Positions 57,289-64,000 of a stretch of 64,000 nt of DNA are shown piece by piece. The notes below the pieces were generated by a model. That model was not told the origin of the DNA. It did no database searches and was given only the letters and a program-made list of their open reading frames with translations. The DNA is from Noviherbaspirillum sedimenti. Lineage in GTDB: Bacteria; Pseudomonadota; Gammaproteobacteria; Burkholderiales; Burkholderiaceae_D. A program made the translations under genes and the position numbers. The first letter of the stretch is position 1. Each line of letters starts with the position of its first letter. Location of the stretch: contig NZ_QYUQ01000002.1 in the NCBI RefSeq assembly GCF_003590835.1, positions 3,224,001 through 3,288,000 of the forward strand. Direction: 5' to 3'.

Positions 57289-59940
57289 ATGACTAAGACC
57301 CTCATCATCGCCGAGAAGCCTTCCGTCGCCAACGATATCGCGAAGACGCTCGGTGGCTTTACCAAGCACGATGAGTACTTCGAGTCCGACGAGTACGTCC
57401 TGTCGTCGGCGGTCGGCCATCTGGTCGAAATCGGCGTGCCGGAAGAATATGATGTCAAGCGCGGCAAATGGACCTTCACCCATCTGCCGATGATTCCGCC
57501 GCACTTCGCCCTGAACCCGATCGCCAAGACCGAGTCGCGCCTGAAAGTCTTGAACCGCCTGATCAAGCGCAAGGATGTCACGGCCCTGATCAATGCCTGC
57601 GACGCCGGGCGCGAGGGCGAACTGATCTTCCGCCTGATTGCGCAATACGCCAAAGCCAAGCAGCCGATCAAGCGCCTGTGGCTGCAGTCGATGACGCCGG
57701 GCGCGATCCGCGATGGTTTCAAGCACTTGCGCGAAGACCAGGACATGCTGCCGCTGGCCGACGCCGCACGTTGCCGCAGCGAAGCCGACTGGCTGATCGG
57801 CATCAACGGCACCCGCGCCATGACGGCCTTCAATTCCAAGGAAGGTGGCTTTTACCTGACGACGGTCGGCCGCGTGCAGACGCCGACCTTGTCGATCGTG
57901 GTCGAGCGCGAGGAAAAGATCAAGAAGTTCGTGCCGCGCGACTATTGGGAAGTGCGCGCCGACTTCGTCTGCGCCGCCGGCATTTATGAAGGACGCTGGC
58001 TCGACACCAGGCACAAGAAGGACGAGACCGACCCCGAAAAAAGGGCCGAGCGCCTGTGGAGCCGCGCCGCTGCCGAATCGATCGTTGCCGCCTGTCGCGG
58101 CAAGATTGGCAAGGTCACCGAAGAGTCGAAGCCGACCACGCAAATGGCACCGGCCCTGTTCGACCTGACCAGCCTGCAGCGCGAAGCCAATTCCCGCTTC
58201 GGTTTCTCGGCCAAGAATACGCTGGGCCTGGCGCAGGCGCTGTATGAAAAGCACAAGGTACTGACGTATCCGCGTACCGATTCGCGCCATCTGCCGGAAG
58301 ACTATATTGCGACAGTGCAGCAGACGCTGGAAACGGTAGCGGAAAACAATAACTATCATCAGTTCGCCAAGCAGATCCTGAACAAGGGCTGGGTCAAGCC
58401 GAACAAGCGGATTTTCGACAATACGAAAATCAGCGATCACTTCGCCATCATCCCGACCACCCAGGCACCGAAGAATTTGTCGGAGCCGGAACAGAAACTG
58501 TACGACCTGGTCACGCGCCGTTTCATGTCGGTGTTTTTTCCGGCGGCCGAATTCCAGGTCACCACGCGATTCACCGAAGTCTCCGGCCACCAGTTCAAGT
58601 CCGAAGGCAAGGTGATGACCGACCCCGGCTGGCTGGCCATTTATGGCAAGGAAGCGGCCGGCGACAAGGACGAGGACAAGGCCAAGATCCTGGTCGCCGT
58701 GGCCAAGGGCGAAACCGTCAAGACCGACAAGGTCGAACCCTACGGCCTGGTGACCAAGCCACCGGCGCGCTATTCGGAAGCCACCCTGCTCTCCGCCATG
58801 GAAGGCGCCGGCAAGCTGATCGATGATGATGAACTGCGCGAAGCCATGTCCGGCAAGGGCCTCGGCACGCCGGCCACGCGTGCAGCCATTATCGAAGGCC
58901 TGCTGAACGAAAAATACCTGCTGCGCGAAGGGCGCGAACTGATCCCGACCGCCAAGGCGTTCCAGTTGATGACCTTGTTGCGCGGCCTCGGCGTGCAGGA
59001 ACTGACCTCGCCCGAGCTGACTGGCGGCTGGGAATACAAGCTGGCGCAAATGGAGCGCGGCAAGATCAGCCGCGAGGAATTCATGCGCGAGATCGCGCAA
59101 ATGACGCAAATCATCGTCAAGCGCGCCAAGGAATACGACAACGACACCATCCCCGGCGAGTACGCGACCCTGAAGACGCCCTGCCCGAATTGCGGCGGTG
59201 TGGTCAAGGAAAACTACCGGCGCTTTGCCTGCACCAAGTGCGAATTTTCGATGTCGAAGACGCCGGGCAGCCGCCAGTTTGAAATCGCTGAAGTCGAGGA
59301 GTTGCTGGCCCAGCGTGAGATCGGCCCCCTGCAAGGTTTCCGCTCGAAGATGGGGCGGCCGTTTGCCGCCATCCTGAAAATCGCCCGCGACGAAGAGCAC
59401 AACAATTACAAGCTCGAATTCGATTTCGGCCAGAATCAGGACGACGAGAATGCCGAAGCCGTCGATTTCACTGGCCAGACCGCCCTTGGGCCTTGCCCGA
59501 AATGCGCCAGCGGGGTGTATGAAATGGGCCTGGCCTATGTCTGCGAAAAGACCGTGGCCAAGCCAAAGGCATGCGACTTCCGCAGCGGCCGCATCATCCT
59601 GCAGCAGGAAATCCTGCCGGAGCAGATGGCCAAGCTCTTAAATGACGGCAAGACGGATCTCTTGCCGGGCTTTGTCTCGCAGCGCACGCGCCGCCCGTTC
59701 AAGGCTTTCCTGGTACGCGGCAAGGATGGCAAGGTCAGCTTCGAGTTCGAGGAGCGCAAGGCCAAGGCGCCCGCCAAGGGCAAGGCTGCCAAGCCGGCCG
59801 ATGACGCTGCTGCCCCGGTAGAAAAAGCAGCAACCAAGGTGCCGCTGAAAAAGGCTGTTGCCAAGAGCGCCGTGGCAAAAAAAGCGCCTGCTAAAAAAGT
59901 TGCCGCCAAAAAGGCTGTTGCCAAAAAGGCTGTCGCGTAA
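57289..59940 (+). CDS. topB: DNA topoisomerase III with Lys/Ala-rich tail
   Basis: The 883-residue type IA topoisomerase has TOPRIM (TLIIAEKPSVANDIAKTLGG, INACDAGREGELIFRLI) and active-site Tyr327 in VLTYPRTDSRHLPED. Two C-terminal Cys clusters (CPNCGGVVKEN...CTKC and CPKC...) resemble zinc ribbons. The last 50 residues are a histone H1-like Lys/Ala/Pro repeat (KKAVAKSAVAKKAPAKKVAA). The tail is longer than in the standard E. coli enzyme. ATG 57289 is the best start. Confidence 0.93.
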   Translation: MTKTLIIAEKPSVANDIAKTLGGFTKHDEYFESDEYVLSSAVGHLVEIGVPEEYDVKRGKWTFTHLPMIPPHFALNPIAKTESRLKVLNRLIKRKDVTALINACDAGREGELIFRLIAQYAKAKQPIKRLWLQSMTPGAIRDGFKHLREDQDMLPLADAARCRSEADWLIGINGTRAMTAFNSKEGGFYLTTVGRVQTPTLSIVVEREEKIKKFVPRDYWEVRADFVCAAGIYEGRWLDTRHKKDETDPEKRAERLWSRAAAESIVAACRGKIGKVTEESKPTTQMAPALFDLTSLQREANSRFGFSAKNTLGLAQALYEKHKVLTYPRTDSRHLPEDYIATVQQTLETVAENNNYHQFAKQILNKGWVKPNKRIFDNTKISDHFAIIPTTQAPKNLSEPEQKLYDLVTRRFMSVFFPAAEFQVTTRFTEVSGHQFKSEGKVMTDPGWLAIYGKEAAGDKDEDKAKILVAVAKGETVKTDKVEPYGLVTKPPARYSEATLLSAMEGAGKLIDDDELREAMSGKGLGTPATRAAIIEGLLNEKYLLREGRELIPTAKAFQLMTLLRGLGVQELTSPELTGGWEYKLAQMERGKISREEFMREIAQMTQIIVKRAKEYDNDTIPGEYATLKTPCPNCGGVVKENYRRFACTKCEFSMSKTPGSRQFEIAEVEELLAQREIGPLQGFRSKMGRPFAAILKIARDEEHNNYKLEFDFGQNQDDENAEAVDFTGQTALGPCPKCASGVYEMGLAYVCEKTVAKPKACDFRSGRIILQQEILPEQMAKLLNDGKTDLLPGFVSQRTRRPFKAFLVRGKDGKVSFEFEERKAKAPAKGKAAKPADDAAAPVEKAATKVPLKKAVAKSAVAKKAPAKKVAAKKAVAKKAVA

Positions 59941-59955
59941 TTCGCGGCAGTCTGC

Positions 59956-59979
59956 CCTGGCGGCTGCCGTGCCGCCAGG
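59956..59979. terminator. Hairpin after topB
   Basis: Perfect 9-base arms CCTGGCGGC and GCCGCCAGG enclose a six-base loop. It follows the topB stop by 15 bases. The T-content after it is moderate, so a terminator is likely but not certain. Confidence 0.5.
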
Positions 59980-60106
59980 ACGTCCCTTTATCTTCCCGTT
60001 CTCACTTTCGCCAGGCACCCGCTTGTCTTGTCGATTCTCCCCCGGCGTGGCCGCATCGCAGGTGGTGACGCGTTCGCGTGTACGAAAAGCATCTTTTCAT
60101 GCAATG

Positions 60107-60135
60107 TTGACTGTGGGAATCTATTCTCCTACATT
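60107..60135 (+). promoter_or_regulatory. Sigma-70-type promoter upstream of second liv operon
   Basis: TTGACT (60107-60112) and TACATT (60130-60135) are spaced by 17 bases. The predicted transcript would have a 5' leader of about 450 bases before the binding-protein gene. Confidence 0.5.
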
Positions 60136-60221
60136 GCAAAAATACACAAAAAATTAATTCCTGTTTAAGTAAGCATCCCTAGAATGCAATAAAACAAGAA
60201 AGAGTTAGAAGGGGAAATTTG

Positions 60222-60362
60222 TGATAGATCAAACTTCCTTCGGAGACAAAGAACTATTCCAAAGTTGGCATTATGGCTATAATACCCGCCGTATTGACGC
60301 GGTGCACAAATTCAAGCCGATGCTGGCACTTCATTACTCTGCGTTAATAACATTCAGCTGAC
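60222..60362 (+). CDS. Possible leader peptide or small protein
   Basis: A 46-codon frame starting with GTG at 60222 is preceded by AAGGGGA at good spacing. The peptide (MIDQTSFGDKELFQSWHYG...) is not recognised. It may be a leader of the downstream operon. Support is limited to the ribosome site and the upstream promoter. Confidence 0.3.
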
Positions 60363-60592
60363 ACAAATTTGCGGGTCGGCGCACCTCAAGGCTTCGCCAA
60401 CATGAAGCCATTGGAACCGAATAGGCACAACCGATTCGGGCGCAGGGAAGTTTTCAAATGTAAGAAAGTGTGGAATTGTCGGCAAAAAAACACGCTGACG
60501 CTTCCCATGTGTTGACAGACTGGCAGTAATGCTGATCTGCTACACAATGCTTGCAATATATTGATTGATTCAACCCACCAAGAGGAAAGAAG

Positions 60593-61774
60593 ATGATGAG
60601 ACGTCACGTAGTATCCGCCCTGGCCATCATGTGCGCCGCTGCATCCGTGCAAGCCAAGGACATCAAGATTGCCCACATTTACTGCAAGACCGGCATCCTG
60701 GAAGCCTACGCCAAGCAAACCCAGGTGGGCCTGCAGCTCGGCCTGCAATATGCCACCAAGGGCACCAACGAAGTCAACGGCAACAAACTGGTGTTGATCG
60801 ACAAGGATGACCAGTGCAAGCCCGACATCGGCAAGGCCCAGCTGACCGCCGCCTACCAGGATGACAAGGCTGACATCGCCGTCGGCCCGACCCACTCGGG
60901 CGTGGCGCTGGCCATGCTGCCGATCGCCGAAGAATTCAAGAAGATCCTGTTGGTGGAACCGGCCGTGGCCGACGCCATCACCGGCGAAAAATGGAACAAG
61001 TACATTTTCCGCACCGGCCGCAATTCGTCCCAGGACGCCATCTCCAACGCCGTGGCCATCGACAAGGCTGGCACCACCATCGTGACCTTCGCACCGGATT
61101 CTTCCTTTGGCCGTGACGGCATCAAGGCCTTCAAGGGCGCCATCAAGAATGCCAAGCTGGTGCATGAAGAATACGCCCCGCCGACCTCCACCGACTTCAC
61201 CGCCAGCGCGCAGCGCATCATCGAAAAGCTCAAGGACCAGCCGGGTCGCAAGATCATGTGGCTGATGTGGGCCGGTGGCGGCGACCCGTTCGGCAAGTTT
61301 GGCGACATGAACCTGAAAGAGCGTTACGGCATCGAAATCTCCACCGGCGGCAACATCCTGCCGGCGATGGCGTCGTACAAGAAGTTGCCGGGCATGGAAG
61401 GCGCGCTGTACTACTACTACGGCATCCCGAAAAACCCGATCAACAACTGGCTGAATACCGAGCACTACAAGCGCTTCAAGACCCCGCCTGATTTCTTCAC
61501 GGCCGGTGGCATGGCAGCGGGTATCGCCGTGGTCGAAGCCCTGAAGAAGACCGGTGGCGACACCAACACCGACAAGCTCATCGCCGCCATGGAAGGCATG
61601 AGCTTCGACACACCGAAGGGCAAGATGACTTTCCGCAAGGAAGACCATCAGGCGATGCAATCGATGTACCACTTCAAGATCAAGAACGACCCGGCATTCG
61701 TCTGGGGCGTGCCTGAACTGGTGCGCGAAATCAAGCCGGAAGAAATGGAAATTCCTATCCGCAACAAGCGTTAA
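60593..61774 (+). CDS. Liv-type periplasmic substrate-binding protein, second system
   Basis: The 393-residue protein has a signal peptide (ending AAASVQAKD) and a periplasmic-binding fold of type I (KIAHIYCKTGILEAYAKQTQ, VGPTHSGVALAMLP). It differs clearly from the binding protein of the first system. The ligand is not predicted. Confidence 0.92.
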   Translation: MMRRHVVSALAIMCAAASVQAKDIKIAHIYCKTGILEAYAKQTQVGLQLGLQYATKGTNEVNGNKLVLIDKDDQCKPDIGKAQLTAAYQDDKADIAVGPTHSGVALAMLPIAEEFKKILLVEPAVADAITGEKWNKYIFRTGRNSSQDAISNAVAIDKAGTTIVTFAPDSSFGRDGIKAFKGAIKNAKLVHEEYAPPTSTDFTASAQRIIEKLKDQPGRKIMWLMWAGGGDPFGKFGDMNLKERYGIEISTGGNILPAMASYKKLPGMEGALYYYYGIPKNPINNWLNTEHYKRFKTPPDFFTAGGMAAGIAVVEALKKTGGDTNTDKLIAAMEGMSFDTPKGKMTFRKEDHQAMQSMYHFKIKNDPAFVWGVPELVREIKPEEMEIPIRNKR

Positions 61775-61815
61775 TCGCGCGCTGTAGCGAGCGGTCCGCG
61801 ATAGCGGGCATATAA

Positions 61816-61846
61816 CCGGGGCGGGTGGTAGTTCCCCCTGCCCCGG
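61816..61846. repeat. Intercistronic hairpin after binding-protein gene
   Basis: Arms CCGGGGC and GCCCCGG flank a loop that can pair further. As in the first liv operon, a hairpin follows the binding-protein gene and may favour its expression over the ATPases. Confidence 0.45.
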
Positions 61847-61879
61847 GCAGATCACACAGATTTTTTAGCGGGGTGCTGC

Positions 61880-62686
61880 ATGTCTGTAAAAAAAATGGAT
61901 ACGGCCGGCAAGAAAGCCGGCACTGTATCTCTGGAGACGCGCGACTTGACGATCCGTTTCGGCGGCCACGTCGCGGTTAACTCGGTTTCATGCGCGTTCA
62001 AGGCGGGTACCTTGACCGCCATTGTCGGCCCGAACGGCGCTGGCAAGACCACCTATTTCAACCTGATTTCCGGCCAGCTGACGGCTTCAACCGGGCAAGT
62101 CCTGTTGCATGGCAAGGACATCTCCCATCTGCAGGCTTCGGCGCGCATGCATGCCGGCCTGGGCCGCGCATTCCAGCTCACCAGCCTGTTCCCGCGCCTG
62201 ACGGTGCTGGAAAACGTGCGCCTGGCGCTGCAATCGCGCCGCGAACTGGGTCTGGACATGTGGCATATCTGGAGCGACCACAAGGACCTGATCACGCGCG
62301 CCGAGGAAGTTCTCGAAACGGTCGCATTGGCCAACAAGCGCAACATCTACGCCGCGGCACTGCCGCATGGCGACCAGCGCAAGCTGGAAGTGGGCTTGCT
62401 GATGGCGCTGGACCCGTCGATCTACATGTTCGATGAGCCGACCGCCGGCATGAGCGTCGATGAAGTGCCGGTGATCCTGGACCTGATTCGCGGCCTCAAA
62501 GCCAAGAGCGACAAGACCATCCTGCTGGTCGAGCACAAGATGGATGTGGTGCGCGAACTGGCCGACCGCATCATCGTGCTGCACAACGGAACCCTGATGG
62601 CCGATGGTGAACCGGAAGCGGTGATCGCCTCGCCTGTCGTTCAACAAGCCTACCTCGGTCTTGCGCCGGTTGGAGAAGCCGCATGA
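61880..62686 (+). CDS. livG: Liv-type ABC ATPase LivG, second system
   Basis: The 268-residue ATPase has Walker A GPNGAGKTT near residue 54 and Walker B IYMFDEPTAGM. The signature region between them is degenerate (AALPHGDQRKLEVGL). It overlaps the next gene by four bases. Confidence 0.94.
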   Translation: MSVKKMDTAGKKAGTVSLETRDLTIRFGGHVAVNSVSCAFKAGTLTAIVGPNGAGKTTYFNLISGQLTASTGQVLLHGKDISHLQASARMHAGLGRAFQLTSLFPRLTVLENVRLALQSRRELGLDMWHIWSDHKDLITRAEEVLETVALANKRNIYAAALPHGDQRKLEVGLLMALDPSIYMFDEPTAGMSVDEVPVILDLIRGLKAKSDKTILLVEHKMDVVRELADRIIVLHNGTLMADGEPEAVIASPVVQQAYLGLAPVGEAA

Positions 62687-63420
62687 ATGCACCCCTGTTG
62701 AAACTCGAAGGCGTCAATACGCACATCGGTCCCTATCACATCCTGCACGGCGTCGACCTGCAGGTGCCGCGCGGCCAGATGACCATGCTGCTGGGGCGTA
62801 ATGGCGCCGGCAAGTCCACTGCCCTGCGCACCATCATGGGCCTGTGGCAGGCATCCAAAGGCAAGATTACCTTTGACGGTGTCGACATCACCAAGACACC
62901 GACGCCCGATATTTCCCGCGCAGGCATCGCCTACGTACCGGAAAACATGGGGATTTTCTCCGACCTGACCGTGCGTGAAAACATGATCCTCGCCGCGCGC
63001 GGCGCCAGCAGCGTCGAAGACATCGACCAGAAGCGCCTGGACTGGATCTTTTCGCTGTTTCCGGCAATGAAGAAATTCTGGGAGCATCCTGCCGGCAAGC
63101 TGTCCGGTGGCCAGAAACAGATGCTGGCGGTCTCGCGCGCGATCGTCGAGCCGCGCAAGCTGTTGCTGATCGACGAACCCAGCAAGGGCCTGGCACCGGC
63201 GATCATCGCCAACATGATTTCGGCGTTCCGCGAACTCAAGCAGACCGACACCACGATCCTGCTGGTGGAACAGAACTTCAACTTTGCCAAGCAGCTGGGC
63301 GACACGGTGGCCGTGATGGATAACGGCAAGATCGTGCACCGCGGCCTGATGGCAGAACTGGCTGAGGACGAAGCGCTGCAAACACAGCTGCTCGGCCTTT
63401 CCCTGAACGCTCACCAATGA
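62683..63420 (+). CDS. livF: Liv-type ABC ATPase LivF, second system
   Basis: The 245-residue ATPase has a normal Walker A (GRNGAGKST), signature KLSGGQKQMLAVSR and Walker B LLLIDEPSKGL. It contrasts with the Arg-containing Walker A of the first LivF. The start overlaps the livG stop as ATGA. Confidence 0.95.
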   Translation: MNAPLLKLEGVNTHIGPYHILHGVDLQVPRGQMTMLLGRNGAGKSTALRTIMGLWQASKGKITFDGVDITKTPTPDISRAGIAYVPENMGIFSDLTVRENMILAARGASSVEDIDQKRLDWIFSLFPAMKKFWEHPAGKLSGGQKQMLAVSRAIVEPRKLLLIDEPSKGLAPAIIANMISAFRELKQTDTTILLVEQNFNFAKQLGDTVAVMDNGKIVHRGLMAELAEDEALQTQLLGLSLNAHQ

Positions 63421-63427
63421 GGAAATC

Positions 63428-64000
63428 ATGAGCACAGCTGAACTTCCCATTGCAAAAAAAGCCGTCCAGACGGCGGCAATTCCGAAAAAGCAGATCGACT
63501 GGATCCCGCTATTGCTGACGCCGGTTCTGGCATTGGCGGCGCTGCCTTTCATCAGCCCTTCGACCTGGCTGACCCTGACCATCGCCGGCCTCGCGATGGG
63601 CATGATCATCTTCGTCATCGCCTCCGGCCTGACCCTGATCTTCGGCTTGATGGATGTGCTGAACTTCGGCCATGGCCTGTTCATCGCGCTAGGCGGCTAT
63701 GTTGCCTATTCCGTGCTGGGCGTGCTATCCGGCTGGGTCGCTGCGGATAGCATGCTGCTCAATATCGGCGCGATCATGGTCGCCATCGTGGCAGCCATGG
63801 TGGTCTCCGGCCTGGTCGGCTGGGTATTCGAACGGGTCCTGGTGCGCCGTGTGTATGGCCTGCACCTGATGCAAATCCTGATTACCATGGGCGGCATGGT
63901 GGTTGGCGAGGAGCTGATCAAGGTGATCTGGGGCGCTGCGCAGATGCCCATGGCCGTGCCGACTACCCTGCTGGGTAGCGGTGAATTCCTCGGCGTTCCG
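63428..64000 (+). CDS. livH: Liv-type ABC permease LivH, 3' end cut by window edge
   Basis: About 191 codons are visible from ATG 63428. A 25-residue polar N-terminus (MSTAELPIAKKAVQTAAIPK...) precedes the membrane helices, and the LivH segment GLTLIFGLMDVLNFGHGLFI is present. The gene continues past the window. Confidence 0.92.
   Translation, partial: MSTAELPIAKKAVQTAAIPKKQIDWIPLLLTPVLALAALPFISPSTWLTLTIAGLAMGMIIFVIASGLTLIFGLMDVLNFGHGLFIALGGYVAYSVLGVLSGWVAADSMLLNIGAIMVAIVAAMVVSGLVGWVFERVLVRRVYGLHLMQILITMGGMVVGEELIKVIWGAAQMPMAVPTTLLGSGEFLGVP

Larger units (their letters stand above)
59941..60592. other. Long intergenic region with a promoter and a possible leader ORF
   Basis: The 650-base region contains a topB-proximal hairpin (59956-59979), a good promoter (60107-60135) and a small frame at 60222-60362. 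The rest shows no feature I can assign. Confidence 0.5.

Overview
This 64 kb window looks like a bacterial chromosome from the Betaproteobacteria, most likely Burkholderiales/Oxalobacteraceae. The clues are the gene orders atpIBEFHAGD, mnmG-rsmG-parA-parB and LysM/dprA/smg/topB opposite def and fmt, the moderately high GC content, and a PEP-CTERM-like tail. The assignment is inferred from gene content and order; no database search was possible. No rRNA or tRNA gene was seen.

Layout: (1) 1-6.3 kb, minus strand: the F1Fo ATP synthase operon, with atpD cut by the window edge. (2) 6.6-24.9 kb, plus strand: a nearly complete aryl polyene (APE) pigment cluster with overlapping genes. It has a chain-length factor, acyltransferases, two ACPs, a ligase-dehydratase fusion, a glycosyltransferase, a tyrosine-ammonia-lyase-like enzyme, thioesterase, LolA-like protein, MMPL exporter, lipoprotein, ketosynthases, dehydratase and ketoreductase. 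Three small exported proteins, a phosphopantetheinyl transferase and a convergent methyltransferase follow. (3) 25.0-29.4 kb, minus strand: parB, parA, rsmG and mnmG, with two parS sites just upstream of mnmG. (4) 29.7-34.4 kb: an accessory patch with an orphan TnpB element, a frameshifted SGNH hydrolase, and a MerR regulator whose 3' end is interrupted by an IS630-type element. (5) 34.7-43.8 kb: a branched-chain-amino-acid-type ABC transporter, a GMC oxidoreductase, an MmsA-type dehydrogenase and a divergent LysR regulator. (6) 43.8-44.6 kb: an AT-rich non-coding region with five perfect DnaA boxes in two copies of a spacing-conserved unwinding module. This is a strong replication-origin candidate. 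(7) 44.7-48.2 kb: a LysR regulator, small hypothetical genes and fmt. (8) 48.4-52.5 kb: integron-type gene cassettes without an integrase (a CALIN), with an IS1111-group element inside one attC site. (9) 52.5-59.9 kb: two small genes, def, a LysM protein, dprA, smg and topB. (10) 60.6-64 kb: a second Liv-type ABC transporter, cut by the window edge.

The parts fit together as an origin-proximal region. The DnaA-box cluster, parS sites, parAB, mnmG-rsmG and atp genes all lie within 45 kb, and many housekeeping operons point away from about 44 kb. Two ancestral neighbourhoods appear to have been opened by insertions: parB|atpI by the aryl polyene cluster, and fmt|def by the cassette array.
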